Assembly (NCBI GenBank): GCA_963676165.1
Contig: OY781043.1
Location: 1,922,001-1,986,000, forward strand
Length of the DNA stretch: 64,000 nucleotides
Direction of reading: 5' to 3'
Origin: JAQIBY01 sp963676165
GTDB taxonomy: Bacteria; Bacteroidota; Bacteroidia; Bacteroidales; ML635J-15
In this document: positions 33,987 through 42,800 of the stretch, one piece after another
Position numbering within the stretch: position 1 is the first letter of the stretch
Layout of the letters: each line of letters begins with the position of its first letter
Notes under the pieces: generated by a model
The model's input: only the letters and a program-made list of their open reading frames with translations
Told to the model about the DNA's origin: nothing
Databases searched by the model: none
Made by a program: the position numbers and the translations under genes

Positions 33987-34021
33987 GCAAAACACCCCGA
34001 TTTATTCAAAATAGATCCGAA

Positions 34022-34792
34022 TTATATCTTTTTACCAATAAAGAAAACATAAGAGTAATATGCTTTGTATTTTTCATACATATCCTTTCCGAAACTCTCA
34101 TACTCAACCAACTCTTCAGCGGTTTTATTGCCAGCATATTTTTTTAGAAATATATTCTGGGCAGCCTCGTGTAAATCGTAAAAGTGCGTTGTCCAGCAGT
34201 TTTCAGGCAAAAGAAAAGCAGCTATAGGTAAGTAACCAGAAGATTGCATTTGGTCAATCTTCACAGAAATTGTATCAATTTCAGGATAAGCTTCAGTCCA
34301 AAATTTGTGTATTTCATCAGGACGTTCGTCTGTTAACCAAACAGCCTCTGATACTGCAATATAGCCATCTTTTTTTATGAACTCATACCATTCTTTCATT
34401 CCTCGAAGAAACCCTATATTGTATATTGCCCCTTCTGACCAAATCACATCAAAGGACTCCTTAGGAAACGGAAGGTCTTCCATCTTACCAACCATGCCTT
34501 TTACACGATTTTGAAACCCATGTGTTGCTGCATTTCGGTTGAAAATATCAATAAACTTGGGAAACAAATCAAGTCCTGTGATTTTCGCTTGAGTATTCTT
34601 GGCTATAGTCATGGTTTGTCCACCTGTACCACATCCGATATCAAGAATTTCAGCGTCATTGCTCAGAAAAGGAATAAATTCTAATGCTCGCTTTGTCATT
34701 TCAGGACTCCCGGGTCCTTGTCTTTCCATGCTTGAATAATAATCGCAAATTAAATCTAATTCAAAGTCATGTATTGTATTATCTTTACTCAT
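34022..34792 (-). CDS. Class I SAM-dependent methyltransferase
   Basis: 256 residues from the ATG at 34792 (the longer frame starts with TTG). Motif I is ILDIGCGTGGQTM (about 50-62); the acidic residue after strand 2 is in ITGLDLFPKF; motif II-like is FDVIWSEGAIYNIG. The region CWTTHFYDLHEAA is characteristic of a Bacteroidota/Firmicutes small-molecule methyltransferase group. Substrate unknown. Its terminator is disrupted by the neighbouring IS4 copy, so readthrough toward clpB sequence is limited only by hairpins inside the IS. Confidence 0.85.
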   Translation of the reverse strand: MSKDNTIHDFELDLICDYYSSMERQGPGSPEMTKRALEFIPFLSNDAEILDIGCGTGGQTMTIAKNTQAKITGLDLFPKFIDIFNRNAATHGFQNRVKGMVGKMEDLPFPKESFDVIWSEGAIYNIGFLRGMKEWYEFIKKDGYIAVSEAVWLTDERPDEIHKFWTEAYPEIDTISVKIDQMQSSGYLPIAAFLLPENCWTTHFYDLHEAAQNIFLKKYAGNKTAEELVEYESFGKDMYEKYKAYYSYVFFIGKKI

Positions 34793-35018
34793 GATATTCA
34801 ATTATTTACGAGGAATCAATGATCCCTCAGTCTTGTTTAAATAAAATATATAATGATTTAAGCCACCATAAAAAGGCAGCTAATAAATAAGGGGAAAAGT
34901 ACGAAGATGTACTTTTTTACTTCACCCGATCCGATTTCATTAATAACATAAAGCTTTTATTCTGACAGCAAAATTAGAGAAATTTATGGACAAAACAAAA
35001 GACATCAACCTACATAAA

Positions 35019-36243
35019 CAGGGCAAACGCATCTAAAAAATAAACACATTTAATCATGTGATTATCAATGAATTGTCTTGTTTTTATCGTAGAAAAGTCG
35101 TATATTAGTCTGATAATCAGACTGATGTATGAAATTGAAAAGGCCCAATTTATTGTCGTATTTTTCAGAAATGAAAGACCCGAGAGTTGACAGAACAAAA
35201 TATCATAATTTGAACGATATAATTTTTATTTCTATTGCCGCCGTTTTAAGTGGCGCCGAATCATGGAATGAAATAGAATGCTATGGTGAAATGAAAGAGG
35301 ATTGGTTAAAGACCGTATTGGAGCTTCCCAACGGGATACCTTCGCATGATACATTTAACCGCGTGTTTGCGGCATTGGATTCAAATGAATTTGAACAGTG
35401 CTTTTTGAACTGGATAAAATCGGTAAACAAAACCACCAAAGGAGAAGTGGTCAGTATTGATGGAAAAACAATTAGGGGTTCGAAAAAATTAGGATTCAAA
35501 ACTGCTACGCATATTGTTAGTGCTTGGGCCGATAAGAATGAACTTATTTTAGGCCAAATTAAAGTCGATGAAAAATCAAATGAGATTACAGCTATACCCC
35601 AATTGCTAGACTCTCTTTTGGTTACCGGGAGTATTGTGACAATTGACGCAATGGGTTGTCAGAAGAAGATAGCAAGGAAAATTGTTTCAAAAAAAGCCGA
35701 TTATATCCTTGCTGTAAAGGAAAACCAGAAAGAACTGTTCGATGATATCCAGGATAGTTTCAAGATGTTAAAACCTCATGATATAAATGAGGACATAGAT
35801 TATGGACATGGCAGGATCGAAACCAGAAAATGTTCGGTGCTAACAGATTTTAGCTTAGTTGAAGCCCCTCAAAAATGGAAAGGTATGGCTTCAATAATTA
35901 AAATTGAACGCGAACGATACTTCAAAGCTACCAGGAAAAAAGAAACAGAATCAAGTTATTATATCAGCACATTGACAGATGCTTCAATAATAAATAAAGG
36001 AGTGAGGAAACATTGGGGAATTGAAAATAAAGTTCATTGGGTTTTAGATGTAGCATTTAATGAAGACCATTCCAGAAAAAGAACAGGGAACGCTGCCCAA
36101 AACTTCTCCACTTTGAACAGGATAGCACTCAACCTGCTGAAAAAGGACGATGCCAAGCTTGGTATTAAAGGCAAAAGGAAGATTATTGGGTGGAATAATG
36201 AATATATTTTTAAGGTATTAAAAAATTAGATGCGTTTGCCCTG
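35019..36243 (+). mobile_element. ISAs1-family insertion sequence
   Basis: Perfect 18-bp terminal inverted repeats CAGGGCAAACGCATCTAA at 35019-35036 and 36226-36243. One intact transposase lies between. The flanks (CCTACATAAA left, GCTAGACAAA right) share 7 of 10 bases but are not a clean target duplication, so the duplication may have decayed or a rearrangement has occurred. Confidence 0.9.
35129..36229 (+). CDS. ISAs1-family transposase
   Basis: 366 residues. Marks of the family: LLSYFSEMKDPRVDRTKYH at the N-terminus, GIPSHDTFNRVF, VSIDGKTIRGSK (first catalytic Asp), TIDAMGCQKKIA (second), and HWGIENKVHWVLDVAFNED (Glu region). Uninterrupted; its stop lies within the right terminal repeat. 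Confidence 0.93.
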   Translation: MKLKRPNLLSYFSEMKDPRVDRTKYHNLNDIIFISIAAVLSGAESWNEIECYGEMKEDWLKTVLELPNGIPSHDTFNRVFAALDSNEFEQCFLNWIKSVNKTTKGEVVSIDGKTIRGSKKLGFKTATHIVSAWADKNELILGQIKVDEKSNEITAIPQLLDSLLVTGSIVTIDAMGCQKKIARKIVSKKADYILAVKENQKELFDDIQDSFKMLKPHDINEDIDYGHGRIETRKCSVLTDFSLVEAPQKWKGMASIIKIERERYFKATRKKETESSYYISTLTDASIINKGVRKHWGIENKVHWVLDVAFNEDHSRKRTGNAAQNFSTLNRIALNLLKKDDAKLGIKGKRKIIGWNNEYIFKVLKN

Positions 36244-36263
36244 GCTAGACAAAGACATCTCTC

Positions 36264-36563
36264 CTACTTTTCAATTTTCCATTTTGGATATTTCTTCTTC
36301 CATGCGACAAGGAAAATACCGACGGTATAAATTCCCACATTAAAAATGCTAATGGAAAATATCCCTACAGAGAAAATCCCTGCAGAGAAAACACCAACTG
36401 AAAATTGACCTGCTGCAAACACACCACATGCAAAATCACCAGCTGCAAAATAATTCATTGCAAAATCTCCGGCACTTAACATATTTCCTGTTGTCAGATG
36501 TAAAACCCCACCCAGTAAAGCCAAAACCAAAGCAACTAATCCAATCCAAATTTTTCTTTTCAT
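36264..36563 (-). CDS. Small membrane protein made of hydrophobic pentapeptide-like repeats
   Basis: 99 residues. An N-terminal transmembrane helix (IWIGLVALVLALLGGVLH) is followed by about ten tandem 5-residue units with F or I at the centre (FAAGD FACGV FAAGQ FSVGV FSAGI), ending in a lysine-rich tail. The period resembles pentapeptide-repeat beta helices, but the composition is Gly/Ala/Val instead of Ala-Asp/Asn-Leu. It lies downstream of the LytTR gene on the same strand, so it may be its target or partner. Function unknown. Confidence 0.65.
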   Translation of the reverse strand: MKRKIWIGLVALVLALLGGVLHLTTGNMLSAGDFAMNYFAAGDFACGVFAAGQFSVGVFSAGIFSVGIFSISIFNVGIYTVGIFLVAWKKKYPKWKIEK

Positions 36564-36713
36564 CGTATTATTCGTTTAAGATTTAACATAAATTCACAAT
36601 GCAAGAATAAATCTAATCATCTCACAATCAAAACATATGGGACATTCAACCAGAGATTGTGATGAGTGGTACAAGGTTGTGATAAGTATCCAACTCGTGG
36701 GACGGGAAGTAAA

Positions 36714-37067
36714 TTACTTTATTGCATTTAAACGCTGAGTAAATGCTTTAGTGTTGTTTCGTGAAACTGGAATCTGGCTATCTGTTTGAGTCATTGTGAT
36801 GGAAATACCATGCGAATTTCCTGTCACTTTTTCAATTTTGTTTAAATTCACGAGAAATGCGCGATGGCATTTAAAAAAATGTAACGAATCAATAATTTCA
36901 TTTATATTTTTCAGTGTATTTCGAATCAACTGCGACTTTAGCTCACCATTTTCCAGGTAATTGACATTTACATAATTCCCTTCGGATTCGAGAAATACAA
37001 TATCTGATAGTGTGAATTGAACCTGTTGGTTCCCTGACGAGAATTCGATTTGCTTTTTGTCCTTTTC
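36714..37067 (-). pseudogene. LytTR regulator, 3' fragment (DNA-binding domain)
   Basis: The C-terminal 117 codons of a membrane LytTR regulator cut by IS3. It begins at the GAA target copy (37065-37067), continues KDKKQIEFSS and contains the whole LytTR domain: VFLESEGNYVNV, the FFKCHRAFLVNL recognition segment and IPVSRN. An internal ATG at 36929 could in theory produce a truncated domain, but it would lack the first strands. Confidence 0.88.
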
Positions 37068-37106
37068 TGTCTTGTCCTGAAATATGGCTACAGGTTAAAC
37101 ATACGA

Positions 37107-37967
37107 TTAAGCTCTATATTTAAACACCATATTAGGGGTTTTATAATTCAAAGATAAGTGTAATCTTTTATTATTATATATGCTGATAGCATTTTTAGTA
37201 GCGACTTTAGCATTTTTCAGGCTAAAGAAGCATTGATCGAGATAAAATTCTTCTTTAAGAATTCCATTAACTCTCTCAGCTATAGCATTTTCATAACAAT
37301 GATTTTCTTCTGTCATACTTATCTTAATATTTCGTTTTTTTAATTCTTTTACATATTGATTACTACAGTATTGTATTCCACGATCAGAGTGATGTACTAA
37401 TCCCGCCGCTGGTCGGGCATGCCACAGAGCCTTTTTGAGGGCTCGTAGGCAGCCCGCCAGCTCCAGTGAGTTGCTAATATCATATCCAACGATTTTCCTG
37501 GAATACATATCAGTAATAAGTGCTAAATAACAAAAACCATTAACAGTTCTGATGTATGTAATATCAGATACCCAAACTTGATTAGGAGCAGTAACAGTCA
37601 TGTCTTTCACAATGTTTTTATACTTGTGAAAACGATGATAAGAGTCTGTAGTTCTGCAGGATGCTTTTTTACGTTTTATAAGCATATTGTTGTCTCTGAG
37701 AATATCAAAAAGCTTATCTCTACCAACTTTAATACATCTCTTTTCAAAAATTGTATTTAGAGATTTATAGAGTTTTTTTGTTCCAACTCTTGGCTGTTCA
37801 ATCCGTTCATTTTTCACAAGTTCAAGAACCTGATTTTCGACGTTTTCTCTTTTAAGTTTACGCTCTATAAATTTATAATAAGCATCTCTGTGCATACCAA
37901 AGCACTGGCAGGTTTGCTCAATGCTTGCCTGCCTTGTGTGCTTAATTTTTTCCACTGCCTTAACCAT
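37107..37967 (-). CDS. IS3-family transposase OrfB
   Basis: 286 residues with the rve integrase core: Asp in VWVSDITYI, Asp in VHHSDRGIQY, Glu in ENAIAERVNGILKEEF (D-D-35-E), preceded by an HTH_21-like VGTKKLYKSLN. Intact. It is probably made mostly as an OrfAB fusion through frameshifting at the upstream A-run. Confidence 0.94.
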   Translation of the reverse strand: MVKAVEKIKHTRQASIEQTCQCFGMHRDAYYKFIERKLKRENVENQVLELVKNERIEQPRVGTKKLYKSLNTIFEKRCIKVGRDKLFDILRDNNMLIKRKKASCRTTDSYHRFHKYKNIVKDMTVTAPNQVWVSDITYIRTVNGFCYLALITDMYSRKIVGYDISNSLELAGCLRALKKALWHARPAAGLVHHSDRGIQYCSNQYVKELKKRNIKISMTEENHCYENAIAERVNGILKEEFYLDQCFFSLKNAKVATKNAISIYNNKRLHLSLNYKTPNMVFKYRA

Positions 37968-37969
37968 AC

Positions 37970-38335
37970 TTAGATGTTTAAGTTTTTTTTTAGCTCTTCG
38001 ACATCTTTATATCCCAGTTTTTCAGCTGCGACTTCAAGATATGAATCAGATGCTAATTTGTCTAAGTCTTTCTTAATCAATAACTCTTTGAGTTTTTTGA
38101 TTTCTTTTTGTAAGGCTTTGAGTCTGGTTGTTTCGTCTTGAGTTTCCACTAATATACGAGTATTCATTAAATCTTTCCGGTTGTACTTTTTGATCCATTC
38201 GTTTATGGTAGTTCGGTTAATACCATAAATTTCACCTAGTTTTTTCTTTGAATAATTTCCAGTACTAAGTTCGGCTAAAATTTTCAATTTAAAACCTTCA
38301 CTGTAACGTTTTGTAATCCCATCATTTTTATACAT
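37970..38335 (-). CDS. IS3-family transposase OrfA
   Basis: 121 residues: an HTH domain (YSEGFKLKILAEL ... LGEIYGINRTTINEWIKKY) and a leucine-zipper region (RLKALQKEIKKLKELLIKK). Near the 3' end the minus strand reads CTAAAAAAAAAC, a slippery A-run; a -1 shift there enters the OrfB frame (K-L-K-H-L-S-M-V), which is open through the junction. Confidence 0.93.
   Translation of the reverse strand: MYKNDGITKRYSEGFKLKILAELSTGNYSKKKLGEIYGINRTTINEWIKKYNRKDLMNTRILVETQDETTRLKALQKEIKKLKELLIKKDLDKLASDSYLEVAAEKLGYKDVEELKKNLNI
37983..37997 (-). promoter_or_regulatory. Probable -1 ribosomal frameshift site of IS3
   Basis: A run of nine A followed by C within the last codons of OrfA (plus-strand GTTTTTTTTT around 37981-37991). 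The shifted frame has no stop before the OrfB ATG. This is the usual way IS3 elements make the OrfAB transposase. Confidence 0.65.
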
Positions 38336-38373
38336 AATTTACTACATATTGTGTAGCCAGATTTTAGGACGGG

Positions 38374-38877
38374 TCATTCTGCTTCATAACGATTACTGAT
38401 TTGATCATTGATTTCTCCAGAAAGCTTAAGATGCTTTTTCAAATAGACATTTTGAGAAATAAAAGTTATTGCAACAATTGGTATCAAAGCGATTGGAAAA
38501 GTTAATAAAACAAACAAAAGCAATCCTTTAAAGCCTGCCCACGACACAATGGAAAGCAATACAGAATACAAATAATTCCCTGCGCTTATTGATAAAACAA
38601 TATACATGAGGCAAAGTATCTGTTTCCAGACCTTCCAATTCTCTGCTTTGAAGCTTTGTTTAAAGATTGTAGGTATAAGAAAGAGATTCAAAAGCAATAG
38701 CAAAAAAGTCACTAAGCCATAGCCTGATAAAATGAGTGTTTTATTATCTGAGCTCAGCAAATTCAATCCAAAAGGTTGGAAAACTGTCAAAAAGAAAGCG
38801 ATAAACAAACTCACAATAAGTGTTAGCCTCCATCGATTCAGGAGCATCGGATATGGTTTATTTAAAGGATTTCCCAT
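38374..38877 (-). pseudogene. LytTR regulator, 5' fragment (membrane domain)
   Basis: 167 codons from the ATG at 38877 carrying four predicted transmembrane helices. The FLTVFQPFGLNLL segment is a hallmark of Bacteroidota membrane LytTR regulators. It ends ...NRYEAE then TGA supplied by the IS3 end. Joined to the 3' fragment, the original protein would have 283 residues. As it stands this fragment has no DNA-binding domain. Confidence 0.88.
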
Positions 38878-38947
38878 TTTGATTTTTTTTTCATACCAAA
38901 AATGTGAGATAAAAATACAAAGAATTATGAAAACATAAAGGGAACCA

Positions 38948-39544
38948 CTAATCTAGTACGTATCCTATAGTAATTCCACCCCACGGGATATAATCAGGAA
39001 ACCACCCTGAAGGATGAGGCATAGCGATGCAATAAGCTGTGAACCTGAAAAACATATGAGTAGCATTGTATTGATAACCAACACCAGCATTCCATTGAAT
39101 TTGTGCATCTAAAGATTTCACAACTTCTGAAGGATATTCATTTCGATAGATTGTTAGAAAGTTGGTCAATCCCGCTGTCAATAAAAGCTGATGCTTGTTT
39201 CTGCCGACAAAATAGTTTCCATAAAGCATCTGTGTTGTACTCATTTCAAAGTAAGTCCCGGTTTCAGTTGTCCCATTATTATCACGCATAATTTGCCCAT
39301 GAGCTAGATAAATAAGTCCAGCTCCAACTCCGATATGAAATTGTGGTTTTAATGCGTATTCATAATTCAACGTTCCCCAGATGATGGTCCTACCTCCAAG
39401 TTCAGCATGTAAAAAATGACGACTTTCTTTGTTGAAGTCAGAATTTATTGTAGCATACTCATCTTGCATTGTTGTTTGAGCAATCGATGGAGTAATGAAC
39501 ATACCTAGCACGAAAACGCCGAAATATATAACGAGTTTTTTCAT
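38948..39544 (-). CDS. Exported outer-membrane beta-barrel-like protein
   Basis: 198 residues from the ATG at 39544 with signal peptide (MKKLVIYFGVFVLGMFITPSIAQ). The rest alternates amphipathic strands ending in aromatic residues (FLHAELGGRTIIWGTLNYEYAL, FHIGVGAGLIYL, FFRFTAYCIAM) and closes with a strand GGITIGYVLD, as in small outer-membrane barrels. No specific family recognised. It follows the MarR-like fragment by about 13 bp. Confidence 0.7.
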   Translation of the reverse strand: MKKLVIYFGVFVLGMFITPSIAQTTMQDEYATINSDFNKESRHFLHAELGGRTIIWGTLNYEYALKPQFHIGVGAGLIYLAHGQIMRDNNGTTETGTYFEMSTTQMLYGNYFVGRNKHQLLLTAGLTNFLTIYRNEYPSEVVKSLDAQIQWNAGVGYQYNATHMFFRFTAYCIAMPHPSGWFPDYIPWGGITIGYVLD

Positions 39545-39557
39545 AAATCTCACCAAT

Positions 39558-39953
39558 TTAATGTTCTAAATGACAATCATTTAAAGCCTTCAAGTAGGAT
39601 GCCAATTGCATTTTCCCTTTGACTGAAAGATCTGCTAACATTTTAGCATATACTTCACTCATTTTGGGTGATAAATTATCAAGAATCCCCTTTCCTTCTG
39701 CTGAAATTTTCAAACGCTTAGTTCTTTTATCATCAGGGTCGTTAAATTCCACAATTAATCCACGATTCAAGAGCCTTTTAATGACTTCTATGCCAGAAGC
39801 ATCCTCTAATAAATGGATATGGATCAATTCCATTTCTCTGTAACTATCAACCATATTCAAATGGAGCAAAAAGCTGTATTCATCAGGCGTACTAATGACA
39901 GAATCATGCAAAACATCTCTACAATACAGCTTGAAAAACTTACTTTGATTTTA
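39558..39953 (-). pseudogene. MarR-family regulator lacking its N-terminus
   Basis: The frame is open from a stop near 39954 to 39558 but has no ATG before the conserved region (first possible start is TTG at 39911). Visible parts: KFFKLYCRDVLHDSV, the degenerate recognition region ELIHIHLLEDASGIEVIKRLLNRGLI, the wing FNDPDDKRTKRLKISAEGK and the C-terminal dimer helix. Compared with family members about 25-30 residues of the first helix are missing, and the preceding gene ends only about 12 bp away. Probably truncated by a deletion; a shortened but translated product cannot be excluded. Confidence 0.65.
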
Positions 39954-39965
39954 CAAATTTTCAAT

Positions 39966-41162
39966 CTATGAATTTAGGTCTTCAAAAGCCTTAGCTATGC
40001 GCTCAAACGCTTTGACAATAATTGGCCTAGGAGAAGACAGACATACTCTTTCAAAACCATCACCAAGATCAGGATCAAACATAGCTCCTGATTCAAGTAC
40101 AACGTTTGCATCCACGTAAATTCTTCTTCTTATTTCCTCAACAGATATACCATATTCCCGAAAATCCATCCAGAAAATGTATGTACCTTCAGGACGAATA
40201 AATTTCACTTTAGGCATATTGGTTTTCAAGTAATTCATCACCCAATCAATGGTTCCATCAAGATAAGTTTTCAACTCATCAAGCCATTCGTCGCATTGTG
40301 TATAAGCGGCAATCAGCGCATTAATTGCAAATGGCGTAGGCAGTGCGAAACCTAAAACTTCCTGAAATCTATTTCTTAACGATTCGTTTTGAATAACAAT
40401 ATTACTTGCATGCAAACCCGCGACATTAAAGGTTTTGTTTATCGCCGTACAGGTCACAATGTGATCTGTTCTATTTGTGGTTTTAACAATAGGAGTAAAT
40501 TCAGCATCCTGTCGAATTAAATCGCCATGAATCTCGTCAGCAATCATAATCACATTATTGTCAGCACAAATTTCCGCCATTTTGCGTAACTCTTCATTGG
40601 AGAAAATTCTGCCCGTAGGATTATGAGGGTTACACAAAATAAACATAGTATTTTCTTTCTTTTTGGCAAGCTCTTCAAACTCTTGAAGATTTATTGAGTA
40701 GTTACCTCCCTCATCAGCAATCAGTTGATTGTTTGCCACCACTCTTTTATGCGCTTCAATTTGCGATGTAAATGGATAATAAACAGGCCGTTGAATGATA
40801 ATCCCATCCCCTTCTTTCGTAAACGCACGAATTGCAATTCCTAAGGCAAACACAGTACCAGGACAATAAATAATTTCCTCTTTTTTGATTTCCCAATTGT
40901 GTTTACGTTGAAACCATTGAATAATCGCCTGAAAATAATCCTCCGAAGGGAAAGAATAACCATAAATTCTGGCATCTGCAGTTTTATGCATGGCATCAAC
41001 AATGGCCGGAGCGACAGCAATATCCATGTCGGCAGTAAACAAAGGAATGGTATCATCGTTAAAATGATCAGTAATCCCCCACTCTACAAGCAATTCACGA
41101 GAATCCCACTTCACTGAGTTTGTTCCTCTTCTCTCAATTATTTCATCAAAATTATATTTCAT
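39966..41162 (-). CDS. PatB/MalY-type pyridoxal-phosphate C-S lyase or aminotransferase
   Basis: 398 residues from the ATG at 41162 (MKYNFDEII); an upstream in-frame ATG at 41180 is possible. Fold-type I PLP enzyme of the MalY/PatB group: the N-terminal signature RRGTNSVKWD, PLFTADMDIAVAPAI, the substrate loop YGYSFPSEDYF, NPHNPTGRIFS, IADEIHGDL and the PLP lysine in CTAINKTFNVAGLHAS. These enzymes cleave cystathionine or cysteine to pyruvate, ammonia and thiol; the exact substrate is not determined. Confidence 0.9.
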   Translation of the reverse strand: MKYNFDEIIERRGTNSVKWDSRELLVEWGITDHFNDDTIPLFTADMDIAVAPAIVDAMHKTADARIYGYSFPSEDYFQAIIQWFQRKHNWEIKKEEIIYCPGTVFALGIAIRAFTKEGDGIIIQRPVYYPFTSQIEAHKRVVANNQLIADEGGNYSINLQEFEELAKKKENTMFILCNPHNPTGRIFSNEELRKMAEICADNNVIMIADEIHGDLIRQDAEFTPIVKTTNRTDHIVTCTAINKTFNVAGLHASNIVIQNESLRNRFQEVLGFALPTPFAINALIAAYTQCDEWLDELKTYLDGTIDWVMNYLKTNMPKVKFIRPEGTYIFWMDFREYGISVEEIRRRIYVDANVVLESGAMFDPDLGDGFERVCLSSPRPIIVKAFERIAKAFEDLNS

Positions 41163-41264
41163 TGTTACGATATTTAGCATTCAAAAGTAATGGAATAATT
41201 GCTGGAATTGACAAACTTTCGAATAAAACAGACATTTCTTAACTACGGAAGCCTTGCATAAGCC

Positions 41265-41390
41265 TTAATCCATGGTTTTGTAATATTCTTTTTTAGCTTT
41301 TCTCTGTCGAAAGTAAGCGACAAAGAGAAGCGAAAGGGGAAAGAAAAGAATGATTAATATCCATTTTATAAAACTTAGAAGTAGATTCAT
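41265..41390 (-). CDS. Possible small membrane protein (41 residues)
   Basis: MNLLLSFIKWILIILFFPLS begins a single transmembrane helix followed by a basic cytoplasmic end (FRQRKAKKEYYKTMD). The rest of the 41163-41511 gap is empty apart from a hairpin formed by CTCTGTCG and CGACAAAGAG, which lies inside this frame. No strong ribosome site. Low certainty. Confidence 0.35.
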   Translation of the reverse strand: MNLLLSFIKWILIILFFPLSLLFVAYFRQRKAKKEYYKTMD

Positions 41391-41511
41391 TGGTCCGTTT
41401 TTTTAATGTGTATTTAAAGTTATCGTTTCAATCATTCTCGGAGGAATTCAAAGGGATTCAGTTGACAAGAAAGTTTCACCTTCTTATTACGAGCTCAACA
41501 TCAACGCCTAA

Positions 41512-42432
41512 TTATCTCACGCTTGTAACTGAAGCAAAACTTCTTTGAATTCCTTTTTTGTAAAGCACACTAGAATATCCGAAAATAACAAACAAACCTT
41601 CTCTACTTTTGTATTTTATTCCGTATTTTTCTCTCAACTTTCTGGCTTTTCTGCCATTCTGAATTAAAGGGTGCACACCACCAAGCATGCAGGTTCCTAG
41701 TCCTAATGATTCTGCAGCATACATTGCCGTTGTTGCTGCTACAATGGGATCTGCAGGATCAGTGTAAGGAGAACCATAAAAATACATTACCAAAGGAGCA
41801 TCGTAATTCACCATGTTCATATTTTTCTCCATATTATTTATGAAAAGGCCAAACAAGGGCTTCACAAAACCTTTAAACATTTCTGCATTTGCTTTCCCCC
41901 ATATCGGTCTCATTATAGCTAAGAACCAGGATGAAACGAACCATCGCATTTTGTTTAGATATTGACAGAAATCTACAGCAAATTCTCTAGTTTTCTCTTT
42001 ACTATCAAGTATTAATACATTTACATCGGACGGAGGTAATCCCATTGGAGATGTTTTTGTGGCATCTAATATTTTCTCTATCAAATCACTATCCACGGGT
42101 TTGTCAAGAAATTCCCTTACGCTACGTCGTCTTCTTAACAAATCAAATAATTGCTCGTAATTAGCAGCATTTTCAGCAGGAGGCAATGTAAACAAATCAT
42201 TCGAAGAAATTTCTCTACCAGATATTTCAATTGCACCTGTAGGGCAAATAGCCATGCAATGCCCACAACCAATACATCCAAATGCAGAATTATCGCTAAT
42301 AGATGCTTTATTACCCTTTAGAATTAAGCTGAAATCTTTGCACACCTCTACACATTTGCCACAACCTGTACACTTCCAAGCATCTATTTTTATTTCACCT
42401 TTTTCTTTTGTTCTGGATGTTGGAATTGCCAT
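41512..42432 (-). CDS. Ferredoxin-nitroreductase fusion
   Basis: 306 residues: two [4Fe-4S] clusters at the N-terminus (CTGCGKCVEVCK and CIGCGHCMAICP), then an FMN nitroreductase domain (RRRSVREFLDKPVD, KTSPMGLPPSD, ESLGLGTCMLGG). It transfers electrons from the clusters to FMN to reduce an unknown acceptor; such fusions are typical of anaerobes. A very short putative membrane-protein gene follows upstream. No regulator is adjacent. Confidence 0.9.
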   Translation of the reverse strand: MAIPTSRTKEKGEIKIDAWKCTGCGKCVEVCKDFSLILKGNKASISDNSAFGCIGCGHCMAICPTGAIEISGREISSNDLFTLPPAENAANYEQLFDLLRRRRSVREFLDKPVDSDLIEKILDATKTSPMGLPPSDVNVLILDSKEKTREFAVDFCQYLNKMRWFVSSWFLAIMRPIWGKANAEMFKGFVKPLFGLFINNMEKNMNMVNYDAPLVMYFYGSPYTDPADPIVAATTAMYAAESLGLGTCMLGGVHPLIQNGRKARKLREKYGIKYKSREGLFVIFGYSSVLYKKGIQRSFASVTSVR

Positions 42433-42456
42433 AATTTAGTATTTAAAAGGATTGAA

Positions 42457-42606
42457 TTATTTCAGCAATTTGCTACTTTTTATGATATAAACCAAACCTG
42501 AAGTCAATAAAGAAACCGCAAGAATTACAAAGAGCAGTTGATTAACAAATCTGTCTTTGGTTTCAAATACTGATGTGCCAAGGATTGCAAGCATAACGAA
42601 AGTCAT
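42457..42606 (-). CDS. Small two-helix membrane protein or remnant (49 residues)
   Basis: MTFVMLAILGTSVFETKDRF then a second hydrophobic stretch LLFVILAVSLLTSGLVYII and a lysine tail. The reading frame continues open upstream of the ATG for a few codons, so this may be the tail of a lost gene. The remaining 42607-42800 region has nothing recognisable. Confidence 0.38.
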   Translation of the reverse strand: MTFVMLAILGTSVFETKDRFVNQLLFVILAVSLLTSGLVYIIKSSKLLK

Positions 42607-42800
42607 ACTTGCAATCTTTCTTTATGAAATTGCCCTTACTTAATTACAGCATTTTAAAAAGAAAAATTTTTATTCGTTTTTACCTTAGTTCTTTGTTCGG
42701 TGCTCGACTTTTTATCACTTCTTAACCCAGGTCAATGAATTTGAGAAATTGTAAATGTTATTTTGCATAAAATAATGTTTAACTATTAATTCATAAGGAT

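Larger units (their letters stand above)
32572..34004 (-). terminator. Terminator of the methyltransferase gene, split by the IS4 element
   Basis: With the IS and one target copy removed, the plus-strand sequence reads AAATCGGGG-CAAAACA-CCCCGATTT: a perfect 9-bp stem with a 7-nt loop. On the minus strand a run of T follows, making it the terminator of the gene at 34022-34792. The IS target duplication covers the loop and a few stem bases. Confidence 0.75.
37068..38376 (-). mobile_element. IS3-family insertion sequence inside a LytTR gene
   Basis: 25-bp imperfect terminal repeats beginning TG: TGTCTTGTCCTGAAATATGG at the left end and TGACCCGTCCTAAAATCTGG at the right end in inverse. The 3-bp target duplication is GAA on the minus strand (37065-37067 and 38377-38379). 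Excising the element with one copy rejoins the host gene in frame (EAE|KDKK). Both IS frames are intact. Confidence 0.92.

Noticed and set aside
35009..36253. Clean 10-bp target duplication of the ISAs1 element
   Set aside because: The flanks match at only 7 of 10 positions, which is too weak to call.
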